From Palaemon carinicauda (Eukaryota > Arthropoda > Malacostraca > Decapoda > Palaemonidae), in contig NC_090746.1 in the NCBI RefSeq assembly GCF_036898095.1, positions 111,913,339 through 111,977,338 on the forward strand: a stretch of 64,000 nucleotides of DNA, written 5' to 3'. The notes under the pieces are model-generated. The model worked only from the letters and a program-made list of their open reading frames with translations. It was not told the origin of the DNA and ran no database searches. Positions 32,201 to 42,378 of the stretch are shown here, one piece after another. Position 1 is the stretch's first letter. Every line of letters starts with the position of its first letter. The position numbers were made by a program, and so were the translations under genes.

Positions 32201-34170
32201 GATGAAGTGGCTTTTGCTGCCTGCTGTAGCCTCGTCATCAGCAGTCTTATCTTGTTAGAAGACTCTTCTTACCTACTGACTTGGTTCATGAGAGATCCTA
32301 CGGGAATTGGTTTCTTCCATTCCCCGCCCTTGATCTTCGGGAACAGGCCACCAGACTCATCTCGCCAGCAAGACTCGTTGTGCCCAGCAGACACATCTTG
32401 TCAGCAAGATTTGTCTTGCCCAGCAGACTCTTCATGCCTAGTTAACTCATCTGCAACTCCCGACGGAGATCCTGAGAGAACCCCCTCAACATCTTTCACA
32501 AAGTAATATCTTTGCTCTAATTTCACGCCTGTACACTATCCAATTCCTCCTCTCTCAGGGAGTCTCCCACAACAGGTTGCAAAGAGAATGTCTGCATACC
32601 TGGATAGATCTTTGGCTTCGGCTATTCCAAGCTAAGTGGACTTTAAGTTTGTATCATAGAAGGGTTATCCTTGCCCTTGATACTGTTATGCCAGCATTAT
32701 GGGTCTTTCTCGGTTATCCTCGGGAGGAAAGCTTCTCTTTGTCTCGGCAATGAAAGGCCACCGCTAGTCCTTGAGCCTCGCCTTCATACCGTAAGGAATT
32801 AACCTTTCATCCATGTCAGCATCGCCCCTCATACAGAGTTTTGAGCCCACGGACCCTCAGTCAAAAAGGAGACCTCGTTCCAGGACTCAGAGCAGCAGAG
32901 GTCTCCTGACCTTGATGACAGGTCTCCTGCTCATGTTAGCTTTGGCCAAGAGAGTCTGTGAAGCTCATGGGATGTCCTTAATGTCTCATTCATGATGATG
33001 GGTCAAATAATGTACTACCTTGTTTATTGCAGCTCAAATCCCAGAATCCAAACCCTTCGGTCTGGGAGTCCTTTGCAGCATTATACTATGCCAAGGAGAA
33101 ACTAGAGGCCCTTCCTCAAGGAAACTATGAGAGATTGTCTCGAGTATCAACACACTTCATCAGCACGAGGAAAATCAAGAGGAGTTCACAAAAAACACCA
33201 TCTCTGCCTGGATTCGCAAGGTCATTGACCTCGCTCTGAATCCAGATCCTCCTCTAACACGGCAACCAGAGCACACGATGTCAGGGGCATTGCTTCGTCC
33301 CTGATGCTCAAACGAAACTACTCTGTGGTGCAGGTTCTACAAGCGTTCATGTGGAAGTGTCAAACGACCTTCACCGCCCACTACATGCAAGACATAACAC
33401 ACAGGAGACTCTATACGGTCTCTATCAGTCCTGTGGTGGCTACACAACAACTGGTTTAACACATCAAGCTTCTTGATGGAGAAGTAGGAGGAGGTTGAGG
33501 GCATTGGTTACCCAGTTTTAGTATGAGTGAATGATTAAGAAAGATTGGCTCTTGCTTTTCTTCATCCTCCCCTTTCTTAGGGAAATTAGCACCCAGTGTC
33601 CTCTGCAAAGCTGACCTCAACCAACTGCAGGTAAACCATTGTTCCCATGTGTAATCTGGTATTGTGTCGAGGGGGCTATTAGTTATGTCTTGGTGACTTT
33701 GGACTATTCCTATGACTCGGAAGAACTCTCATTTTGACAGTCAGATTGCTAGTAACACAAACACACAGCTTGTGTAGACCACAGAACATGCATAGCAAGG
33801 TTTTAGCGAAATTTAGGGTTTCCACCTACTATATGCTAGCACACACAGAGGAGAATCCCTGGGTCAAAGCCAAAAAGCCTAATTAGCAGACATGCATGTT
33901 CCGAATGGTTGAGTCAATCCCTATAAATAGCTTTGGTTTGTATTTCAGTTATGGAACAAATGATAAATTTGGAAGTAATTATTATTTTTCCAAATGTTAC
34001 AAACCTGTAGCTATTCATACAAATTGGCCCGCCAGTATCAGTCCCCCTTTGAAGTCGTACCTCCAAGCAAAGCGAGGTTCACACCCCAGGTGTGCGAGTG
34101 AGAGAGGTAGTTACTACTCCCCGCTCCCCCACTAACTAAAAGTCTAATGGCTCGTCCTTTTCAGTACTTC
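32201..34170 (+). mobile_element. Degraded family-D-like DIRS remnant (D3)
   Basis: Bases 32550-33460 match the family-D recombinase with many indels: CAACAGGTTGCAAAGAGAAT near 32572, LALAKRVCEAHGMS near 32935, and CACGATGTCAGGGGCATTGC near 33272 covering the H-x-x-R region. An ICR-like block follows at 33925-34015 (GGTTTGTATTTCAGTTATGG), then part of a right terminal repeat (CCCCACTAACT, GGCTCGTCCTTTTCAG) to about 34170. Bases 32201-32550 are not clearly assigned; repeated CAGCAAGACT/CAGCAGACT units there may be gag debris. Gag and RT are otherwise missing. Confidence 0.7.
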
Positions 34171-34559
34171 TAAATTTTTAATTTTTATACAAAAGTAATT
34201 ACAGTACCTGTACTGTATTTAGAGATTGGTTAAATGAACTATTGGATATCTGAATAGAAGATGTAAGTATGCAGCATAGAGAGAAGGCAGTACTGTATGT
34301 GGAAAATGTAGCATGTTTTTTTAAGATTTATGGAATGGGAAAAAAAAGAGGCAGACCTGACTCACTCCAAAGAGAAAATGGGTATTATAAGAATGCTTGT
34401 GGAAGTGATTGGTTTGGATGTAAGGAAGGCTGTTAAAAGGTGGAAGAATTCAAAGACATTGATATGCATATGGATTTCAAGCGTTAGCATGTTTGATTGA
34501 GATGCTGACCATGGTTTGTAAGATATGTCTGGGTAAGGAAGGGTTTTGGATGAATCAGT

Positions 34560-35030
34560 GAGAGAAATAGACGCTGCTGCTAGAATTAAGTGATATTACT
34601 CATTATATCTGTGAAAGTGTATGTTAGGATTTTTATTAAGAAAAATGAACTGATAAGTAGTAGACAACTTGGTTTAGAAGAGGTGTGATTTTTGTTTATC
34701 AAAAACCATTTGGGGAGATTTTTTAAAGTAAAATTGATAAGTTGTATGTAACATAAATGAACGTAGAGAAAGTGTATGGGAGAGTTGATAGAGAAGCAAC
34801 ATTGAGGGAGTTGAGATTTCCTGATTTGGAAGATAAGTTTGTGATGTATCCATGACTACTCAATATTTTCAAGGAGGAGCTGATGTAAGATGTTAACAAA
34901 AATGACGTTATTTGTAGATACAAGTCTGTTGGATAAAAAAAAGAATTGTAAATAAAGTTGTCATTTAGCATGGTTAATGTTATGTAGATGATATAGGAAT
35001 ATTGACTGTAACCCATTTATCTGAGCTTCC
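34560..35030 (+). pseudogene. LINE reverse transcriptase relic
   Basis: Translation in shifting frames shows QLGFRRGVIFVYQ (about 34668), EKVYGRVDREATLREL (about 34760) and YVDDIGIL (about 34982), in the order expected for a LINE RT palm. It is broken by stops and indels and AT-rich like its surroundings, so it is old. The relic at 37340-37480 and the tail at 47090 may belong to the same family. Confidence 0.6.
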
Positions 35031-35524
35031 TTGCTTGTTAAGTAATCACTATTTTTGTTATTAGTGTGTGTTTGGAATCAAAGATTGTTACACAATGGAA
35101 ATACAGTTGCAAAACAAACTGTGTAGATTGATGATTTGTAGCTATGAAACCATAATTATTCAAAGACCTTTTGAAATCTTTGTATATACTGTAGATGTAT
35201 TTCATGGATAAAACTCCCTATATTATGGATACTTTATATAAAGATACCTGAATTCATTATATATATCCGTACTACAGTATAATTACATACTGTATCTTTA
35301 TTTCCATAAAGTTATTTTTTCCAATATTTAAACTTTATATCTTGTCCTTTATAATGATACAAAGTTTGAAGTACTGTATCATTTCTACTCAGTGCTTTAA
35401 TTTTCAATGGGTTTTTTGCACAGTAGTAAAGATTGATTTGTGTCACTCATATTTCTTTTCTTTCATAAGTGTTGTTGTAACATACTGTACTGTACTAATC
35501 CTTTGGCCTTTTTTTTTATGACAG
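35031..35524. other. FCHo intron 2 end, no recognised feature
   Basis: AT-rich DNA leading to a pyrimidine-rich acceptor (CCTTTTTTTTTATGACAG) at exon 3. Confidence 0.6.
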
Positions 35525-35741
35525 GTGGTCCATTGATGAAACTTATTCCAAGTCTCTTGTTAAATTAGCCAACAAGGCTAGTACAAATACCGAAAAGGGA
35601 ACTTGTGCTCCTATATTTGTGGTGCTACGTCAGTCGTCTGAAAAATTAAGTAACATTCACAGTCACACCGTCCAACGCGTCCAGGACTTAGTTAAGGAAG
35701 TAGTCAAGTATAGTGATGATCTTCATAAAAAGCAAAAAGGG
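35525..35741 (+). CDS. FCHo: FCHo exon 3 (F-BAR)
   Basis: Starts with the base that completes Arg-41 and encodes residues 42-113: WSIDETYSKSLVKLANKAST, then CAPIFVVLRQSSEKLSNIHS and VQRVQDLVKEVVKYSDDLHKK. This is the core of the F-BAR helical domain; the family has xIEExYSKxLxKLAxKA followed by FAPxWxxLRxSxEKLxxxH. Flanked by TTATGACAG and GTAAGT; phase 2 in, 0 out. Confidence 0.95.
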
Positions 35742-36654
35742 GTAAGTATATAATTAACATTTATGATTTGCTCTCATGAAAGATATAAACTTATTAAATG
35801 GGTAAATTAGTTAAAAGGATACACACGCATTTTTATTAACCCTTTCATTCCCATCCTCATGTGAATAGAATTTTCACATGAGCCACAGGTCCTTTTATGG
35901 CTTACTTCAGTCAGCTTAGCTCAAATACTATTAGTGCTAAGATTTTAAATATTGATTAACGTTACCTTAGGATGACATATTTAGCCCTAAATGATAAAAA
36001 AAAAAAAAAACACCCAAATTGTAACTACATCAGCAACACCGTTACCTCCTATTCTGTAAAAATTTAGCATTTTTTTAACCTGTCACAGTTCTTCACCAAT
36101 GACATTTATATCAAAATGATTGGATCATCGTGAAAGGTCAACCATCTCTACACAATTTCCACCTGATATAAAGACCTCAAACATATTTCTTATTTTTTCT
36201 GTTTAATTTGGAAAATTATTTAGCCAAAAACTTCACATTCATCATCCTTTTGATATATTTTTAAGCATCGCAAAAATATTCTACTTGCATTATGAAAAAG
36301 TTCAATCTTTCTGTGACATAATGCAACGAACTAGAAGGTCAGATCTGCTATACTGTTGTTTTGATGTCCCCAAAAGTGCTCATAAACCTTCTCCGCTAGA
36401 TCAGCACATTCCACCTCGGCCAAAAGCACTGTACCCCCTAGCGTTAGCGGACACCCCCAAAGTTTGAGTGGGTTGATTAGGGCTGAACAAGTTCTGGGTA
36501 TGTCATAAGATGAAGTAGAATAAAAAAGTTAGCAGAATAATAGCCATCTATATTTCATTTGGTATTTTGTTTATTTTACTGTTATAAAGGAAAGTGAAAG
36601 GGCTTTATGCCTAATGTGAAAACCACTCAGGTTTTGTTGATGTATAAATGATGA
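35742..36654. other. FCHo intron 3, no recognised feature
   Basis: AT-rich intron with an A-homopolymer near 35996-36011. No transposon was recognised before the repeat at 36655. Confidence 0.6.
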
Positions 36655-36808
36655 GCAGTACCAGCTGAACTCAGTTGAGTCCCTTGTTAGGCTGGGAGGA
36701 ATGTAGAGAGTAGAGGTCCCCTTTTTTGTTTTTGTTTCATTTGTTGATGTCAGCTACCCCCCAAAATTGGGGGAAGTGCCTTGGTATAGGTATGTATGTA
36801 TAAATGAT
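36655..36808 (+). repeat. Dispersed 3'-tail repeat, copy 1
   Basis: Matches 47404-47548 closely: AGTACCAGC then CTCAGTTGAGTCCCTTGTTA, CAGCTACCCCCCAAAATTGG and a tail of GTAT repeats. At 47 kb the same segment follows a LINE C-terminal coding relic, so this is probably a severely 5'-truncated copy of that LINE, or a SINE sharing its tail. Confidence 0.75.
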
Positions 36809-36888
36809 GAGGTACATAGACTAATATTGAATTATCGTCAATAAATAATTCTTTGTTTCATCTGCTAATCAAACACTTTGTTTTCCAG

Positions 36889-36990
36889 GTGAAGGATGAA
36901 GAAAGCCAAACTGAAGAAATTGTCAAAACTATACAAACCACAAGTGGTTTGGCACAAAAAGCTCGAGAAACCTATAGTCAAAGGTGTCAG
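36889..36990 (+). CDS. FCHo: FCHo exon 4 (F-BAR)
   Basis: 34 codons, phase 0 at both ends, after TTTTCCAG and before GTAAGT. Encodes residues 114-147: VKDEESQTEEIVKTIQTTSG then LAQKARETYSQRCQ, an F-BAR helix segment in which FCHO proteins read VKxxESxTxExVxxIQ. Confidence 0.94.
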
Positions 36991-37339
36991 GTAAGTGAAT
37001 TGTAGCTCTTAGGATGGTTGTTTGCAAGTGCATAAGTAGTGAAGTAATTTGTTTCTCAATTATGATTTTTTTTTATAGAAATTATTAATGGTGGCAGTAT
37101 GATAGCCAAATTAGTCAAGAAGAAAGGAAGAGAGAGAGAGAGGAGGTTAATAAGGATAGCATAGATTAAGATTTGCAAGAACTTTAAGGAGAATATGAAG
37201 TATTTTAAAGAGTAGATACAGAATTGTAAAAAAATGTGAATATTTTTAAGACTCGTTGAGAGTGGATTATGAAATATATGCAGAGATGGAATGGGTCAGT
37301 CTATTTCTGATATTACCTAATGATTTGTTCATTAAGAAC

Positions 37340-37480
37340 ATAAAGAGAGCAATTTAGAAGTAAAGTGATAAAAACATCAAAACTAGATGGGCTTTCAAGT
37401 GAAATTCTGCAATTTAGTGGTGATAGTGTGGGTGGAGTTGCTGAGCCAGACATATTAGATAATTTGCATGTTTACTTTTT
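37340..37480 (+). pseudogene. Small LINE RT relic in intron 4
   Basis: KTSKLDGLSSEILQFSGD can be read near 37373-37425 and resembles the K-x-x-K-A-x-G-x-x-x-x-E-x-L motif at the start of LINE RT domains. It is too short and damaged to classify. Confidence 0.35.
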
Positions 37481-37537
37481 GAGTCTTTTGTATGTTTTGT
37501 ATGCAATTCCACTAATTTAACATCCCAAAATTCTCAG

Positions 37538-37693
37538 GACCTGGAGAAGGTACGTAGAGATGGAGCCTCACCTAAAGATGTCGAGAAAGCCGAGGCTAAA
37601 TTACGGAAAGCACACGATGAATACAGGGGCCTTGTGGAGAAGTATAATAATATAAGAGAGGAATTTGAAAAGAGGATGACCACTTCTTGCATG
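37538..37693 (+). CDS. FCHo: FCHo exon 5 (F-BAR)
   Basis: 52 codons, phase 0 at both ends, after AATTCTCAG and before GTAACT. Encodes residues 148-199: DLEKVRRDGASPKDVEKAEA, then KLRKAHDEYRGLVEKYNNIR and EEFEKRMTTSCM. It matches the FCHO segment ExLRKD...EKAxxKxKKAxxxYxxxVEKYxxxxxxFExxM. Confidence 0.95.
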
Positions 37694-37784
37694 GTAACTA
37701 GCTTTTGTCAGAATGTTGAATCATATTTTACTTTGATATAATATTAAGTATGACTATGGAATGAATGTGACCATGTTTGTAATC

Positions 37785-39566
37785 TATCTGTTCCGGCACG
37801 AATACAAACCCTTGTCCTTTTCGAAAAAGAGTAGCTCAGCTTCTGCAAACCCAGCTGGAAGAAGAAAACTGATCCCGCATGGTAGGGAAGAGGGAGGCCA
37901 CTTCCCTTGGCATGAGTTAACCTTTGTTTGTGTTTCTGTGCTTTTTCTTTATTTTGTGTTGGTGTTCGGTGTGTCACTTTGCTGCTGTGCGTGTATTTTC
38001 ATGGAGCAATCCCATGTGATGCGCAAGTATCCTGGCCATAAAGGTCAGGGTTGTGGCACCTTCATCGAGTCGACAAGATTGACTTGTGTGCCGTGTAAGG
38101 GACAACAGTGCTCTTTTGCGTCTTTGTGCCTTGAGTGTAAGGACTGGCCGAAGGGTCAATAGGGACGTTATAACAGGAGGAGGAAGAAGAATAAAGAGAT
38201 AGTTTGCCGCTTCATGGCCGAAGCAGGTTCATCCAACCTTGCTCCTTCCCCTTGTTTAGGTGTGAGTGTCCCTCCCACCTCAATTGGTGAAGGCAGTTGG
38301 TTTGTCCTCTTCTTCTCCCACGCCCATGCGTCCTGATCAAGGCGAGGCAACCCCAGGGTCCCTACCAGTAGCGTGTCCCTCTGTTTCTTCCCAGGTCCAT
38401 CCTTCTTTGCATGAGGAGGCACTCAAGTATGTCTGGTTTTCTTATGGTTTCCAAGGTTCCCCAGTGTCCGAATCTTTTTAGACCCCGTCAGGACTGACAC
38501 TACGTAGAGGGTGTCTTGTCCAGTAAGCGGTAATTCTTGGCCAAGTCCCGTAAGGTTGAAGCTACACTGAACGCACCAACCGTTGAGATAGAGATTCAAC
38601 TTGGGCGACAAAGTAGTGACAACGCGATACACGACCACACTAGAAATACCACCACCCAACTTGGCAAATTCAGCATTCAAAGCTTTCCTTTTTGAGCAAA
38701 TATGTCATTATTTGATGGACAATTCTGTAGTCTGAGCTGAACAGACTGAGAACGTATTTTGTGGGTATTCAACAGCAGCAGCCATTATACACTAGTCATA
38801 TGTCTGAAATATTTAGTTTGTCATAAGTCTTTAGGAGAGATAGAATAACTGGCTCTTCTATTAATTTGTTATTCCTGTTTTGTGGGTATGCGGTAGCTGC
38901 AATTGTTATACCCTGGTTATATTTTTTATTCTGGTGGGTTGCACAATGGAACACCTCTATTGCAGACTACATTTGCTAAGGAGCAACTGCAATTCTCCTG
39001 GGAAGGGGAGGATGGGTAAGCATCTTGGCAAAAATTAATTAGATGTTCCTGGTTTGACACTGCCAACATCAGATAGGTTTTCATAGTTTTAGCAACAGTT
39101 TCCTTTCAAGCCATAACTTGCCAAGGCTGTAATAGCTTCTACATTTCTTGATAAACCATTAGGCTGTTATTGGAGTCTCCTTCCTCTGTCCCATACGAGA
39201 CCAGGAAGGATGACACATCTCGGGAAGATGAGAGTGAGTATCCCTATTTTAATGGACAAAAGGTTTGTATACAAGTAGGAAAAAATAGATTTTTTTAAAG
39301 TGATATGTATTTTTTGCAGCTATACAAACCTTTCAATTAAATTTTCCACTTCAACCACCCCTCTTAGTATTGAGCCTGAAGACAGAAGTGGTTATTCTGG
39401 GACAAGTGGGTGGGCAGGGCTTCCCCTCGTAATACTGTACTTGTCTTTACCTGTCAACCTTATTGATGTTTCAATGACGGTTTCAACACCACTGAAGACA
39501 TGTCCCTATTTTAAAGGAGTCAAGTTTATGTAGCTAGAAAAATCCAAATTGATTTTAATGTTTTTA
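37785..39566 (+). mobile_element. DIRS family-C remnant
   Basis: The left end CTGTTCCGGCACGAATACAA resembles the left end of family D. A gag finger ORF (38002-38162) follows. Near 39245-39345 an ICR-like block (AAAGGTTTGTATACAAGTAG and GCAGCTATACAAACCTTTC) and near 39510-39560 a right-end-like sequence are seen. Pol and recombinase are missing, so the interior was deleted. Bases 38757-38815 and 38878-38922 are diverged direct repeats of TTTTGTGGGTAT. A2 begins exactly where C ends. Boundaries are approximate. Confidence 0.55.
38002..38162 (+). pseudogene. Family C gag finger fragment
   Basis: 53 codons from ATG, with the same Cys spacing as the other DIRS gags: CGTFIESTRLTCVPCKGQQC then LCLECKDW. 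A TAG stop follows; the frame reopens after it with a basic run RYNRRRKKNKEI. Further gag-like sequence extends to about 38700 with frameshifts. Confidence 0.6.
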
Positions 39567-39572
39567 ATTTTT

Positions 39573-39750
39573 CAATATTAAACTTAGCCGGTGATCATAT
39601 AAGCTGTCAGCTCTGCTGCCCGACAGAAAAACCTAAGGACAAAATACGCCAGCGATCGCTATATAGGTAGGGGGTGTACATCAACAGCGCCATCTGTCGA
39701 GCAGGTACTCAAGTACTCCAAGTAAACACAGAATCAATTTTCTCTCTGTC
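39573..39750 (+). repeat. A2 left inverted terminal repeat
   Basis: Inverted match to 45879-46075. At least one mismatch is visible (GAATCAATTTTC at the left, complement of GAAAATTGGTTC at the right). Contains AGCGCCATCTG at 39686-39696. Confidence 0.9.
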
Positions 39751-39949
39751 GTGCCACCGGCAAGACCTACTAAATACGCTGTTGCTTACTGGATTGATTT
39801 TCACAGTTTTGGTGAAGTACTCTTTTCTAGTTATTAGCTTTCGCTTTGCAGAGGTTATCTTCAATACTTCCTTGCATTCTTTGATTGAATTTTGGATTAT
39901 TTGTTGACGACTTGGATAGATTTTGAATTCCCCCTTTGACTAATTCAAG

Positions 39950-40372
39950 ATGTCTGACCCTTCTCAAGTCCCCAAATACAGAAAGTGTAGTGCTAGGGAC
40001 TGTTCAAGGCGTCTTCCGAAGGCCTCTATCGATCCTCACACCATTTGTTCCAATTGTCGGGGTAAATCCTGTCAATGGGAAGATCGATGTGAGGAATGCG
40101 TTGGGCTTTCGGAATGCGATTTTCTCGAATTCCTTAAATATTCACGTAGGCTAGAGAGAGATAGAGTCAGGAGGAGTTCATCTCGCTCAGTTGATTTTTC
40201 CTCTCCCCATGCCCCACAACCTATTCCTTCCCCTGTAGTGGTTGCTCCTGATCCCCCTTCTAGCACTCAACCTTCGATGGCAGATATGATGCGTGCCATC
40301 CAGGCTCTGGGTGAGAGAGTCGAGTCATTGCGAGTGACCGCAATCAACTCATGGCAGACGTCAGGGAGTTGA
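39950..40372 (+). CDS. A2 gag, N-terminal ORF with Cys finger
   Basis: 140 codons from ATG, about 380 bases after the left end. Finger: CSARDCSRRLP, DPHTICSNCRGKSC, RCEEC (residues about 13-50), then a Ser/Pro-rich linker (SSPHAPQPIPSPVVVAPDPP). The ORF overlaps the next one by 22 bases in the -1 frame (40351-40372). Either a programmed -1 shift or reinitiation joins them, or an indel separated a once single gag; in A1 and A3 this part is missing, so no comparison is possible. Confidence 0.75.
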   Translation: MSDPSQVPKYRKCSARDCSRRLPKASIDPHTICSNCRGKSCQWEDRCEECVGLSECDFLEFLKYSRRLERDRVRRSSSRSVDFSSPHAPQPIPSPVVVAPDPPSSTQPSMADMMRAIQALGERVESLRVTAINSWQTSGS

Positions 40373-42378
40373 AGGGTAAAAGTGCAGTGGGAAGTGAAGT
40401 GAGTGGTAGTGCTGTGAAAAGTGTTAGTGTTGTGCATGAGGGTGCGTCTGTTCGTGCCTGTCGTCCTCCCAGTCCGGGACCTCTTGCAAGCTCCCAAGCC
40501 CAGGGGAGAAGCAATGTCGTACGACCAAAGGGTTCGACAGGCTTTAATCAGCGGACAGACGTTCCCTCCGTGGTTTCGGACGTATCTTTCCAAGATCGAC
40601 CCACCCACAAGAAGACGAGAGAGCCCGTTCATTCCTCGTCTGCGGAAGAAGTTTCACGCCAGAAACGATGGACCAAGGTCTCACGGCCTCTCAAACGCAA
40701 GGTCCCTTCCGAGCAAGTCCAACGGCCCAGGTGTAGCCACTGGGTCAGTTCGGACTCGCTGCAGTCTTCAGATGACTGCACACCTCCTAAGAGAGGCAAA
40801 GTGGTACCGCAACAGGCAGTAACACCGTCTGTTGCCGCACCTGCTGCTGTAGACCCTAAGTGGTCTTTGCTACAGTCTATGCAGACGCAGTTAGCATCTT
40901 TTATGCAGGAGTATCGTGCGGAGAAGGTTGACGCTGCACCCGTTAGCCTACAACCAACCACGGTTGTGCGTCCAGCAGACGCTGAGGCTACCTTCTCCCG
41001 CACTACAGCTGTGAGAGTTCCACCACCCATGCGCAGTGTACCCTGCCAGCCGCACGTTGACGTTCACCGACGCACGGAACCCTCCGTTGACGTTCGCGAG
41101 CTACCACAACAACAGGAGGGTGGAGTTAAGTTGCTTTGTTGTGACGCTGTACGTCAACCTCCGCAACCCACTGTGGTTACCGCTACTCGCCCGCAGCAGA
41201 CTACACAGTCAGGAGTAGAAGCTTTGCGTCCCCACACAGCTTTGGTTGTTGCCAGCTCACAGACTGAACAACAGTTCCATGACGTTGCGTCCAGTGCAGT
41301 CACGCATGCACCCGTGCTGCCGGACTCAGCCGCCCAGCTGATTCCTACTCCTTTGCCGCTTCCTCCTCAACATTCAGACGATGGGCTCTCTGATGATGAC
41401 GACGCTGCACATCTTGACGACCCGCACTCGGACATCGACGAACCCAAGACCACGCCTCCCTCCTTGGACTTTAGGAAAGTGCTTGCACTGTTCAAGGATT
41501 TATATCCTGATCAGTTTGTGTCTGCAGCACCACGCTCTCCTCCCTCTGAGTTCGCTTTAGGCACGCAGTCTGCCGCACCTGCCTTTACGAAGCTCGTCCT
41601 CGCCCGCTCGTCCAAGAGAGCTTTGAGAGTGCTGGGAGATTGGTTGCAGTCCAAAAAGCAACTTGGGAAGACAGCTTTCATGTTTCCCCCTGCCAAGCTT
41701 GCTTCCAGATCTAGCGTCTGGTATGCCACGGGAGAAGTTCTCGGCTTGGGAGTTCCTGCCTCTGCCCAGGGCGACTTCTCAAGTCTTGTAGACTCTCCCA
41801 GCAGGCTGGCCATGAGACGCTCCAAGATTTGTTGGACTCCTTCGGATTTGGACCATCTGATGAAAGGAGTATTCAGAGCGTTCGAAGTTTTTAACTCTTT
41901 GGACTGGTGTTTGGGAGCGTTGAGCAGGAAGACCTCCCCTTCTGACAAGGAAACTTCCATGCTCATAATGTCCTGCATGGACAAAGCCATAAGGGACGGT
42001 TCTAGTGAGCTTGCGGCTTCTTTCGTTTCCGGGGTCCTCAAGAAACGGGATCACCTTTGCTCCTTCTTGTCAGCTGGAGTAACCCCATGTCAAAGGTCGG
42101 AGCTTATGTTTGCTCCTCTCTCGAAGTGCCTCTTCCCTGAGGAGTTGATCAAGGAGATTGCTGCCTCCTTGATTCAGAAAGACACTCATGACCTGGTTGC
42201 GTCATCCGCACGCAAAGCCACCCCTTTGCCATCTGTGTCTAGGCCCAGGATGGATACTCCAGCGTCAAGGTTCATTCCGCCCTTTCGTGGCAGAGCCTCC
42301 AGCAGAGGAGGTGCTCGTGCCGAAGGTCAACGTGGGAGCAAGAAGAAAGGTTCCAAGTCCTTTAGGGGCAGAGTCTGA
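40351..42378 (+). CDS. A2 gag, main ORF
   Basis: 675 codons. The N-terminal half is Ser/Pro/Val-rich and contains VRACRPPSPGPL; the C-terminal half (residues about 370-640) looks folded and resembles the family-D gag C-terminus (VFNSLDWCLGALSRKTSPSD, GVLKKRDHLCSFLS). The tail is Arg/Gly-rich (FRGRASSRGGARAEGQRG), as expected for RNA binding. It overlaps pol by 190 bases in the +1 frame. No stop interrupts it. Confidence 0.82.
   Translation: MADVRELKGKSAVGSEVSGSAVKSVSVVHEGASVRACRPPSPGPLASSQAQGRSNVVRPKGSTGFNQRTDVPSVVSDVSFQDRPTHKKTREPVHSSSAEEVSRQKRWTKVSRPLKRKVPSEQVQRPRCSHWVSSDSLQSSDDCTPPKRGKVVPQQAVTPSVAAPAAVDPKWSLLQSMQTQLASFMQEYRAEKVDAAPVSLQPTTVVRPADAEATFSRTTAVRVPPPMRSVPCQPHVDVHRRTEPSVDVRELPQQQEGGVKLLCCDAVRQPPQPTVVTATRPQQTTQSGVEALRPHTALVVASSQTEQQFHDVASSAVTHAPVLPDSAAQLIPTPLPLPPQHSDDGLSDDDDAAHLDDPHSDIDEPKTTPPSLDFRKVLALFKDLYPDQFVSAAPRSPPSEFALGTQSAAPAFTKLVLARSSKRALRVLGDWLQSKKQLGKTAFMFPPAKLASRSSVWYATGEVLGLGVPASAQGDFSSLVDSPSRLAMRRSKICWTPSDLDHLMKGVFRAFEVFNSLDWCLGALSRKTSPSDKETSMLIMSCMDKAIRDGSSELAASFVSGVLKKRDHLCSFLSAGVTPCQRSELMFAPLSKCLFPEELIKEIAASLIQKDTHDLVASSARKATPLPSVSRPRMDTPASRFIPPFRGRASSRGGARAEGQRGSKKKGSKSFRGRV

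Noticed and set aside
37761..38001. In-frame extension upstream of the family-C gag finger
   Set aside because: It covers the element's left end and 5' leader; the ATG at 38002 fits the other gags better.
24857..38162. In-frame stop just after the gag finger in D, C, B and the B fragment, suggesting programmed readthrough
   Set aside because: The stops are at different codons, use TAG or TGA, and relatives have sense codons there (Lys in D2 against TAG in D, Trp in the B fragment against TGA in B). Ordinary nonsense decay is simpler.
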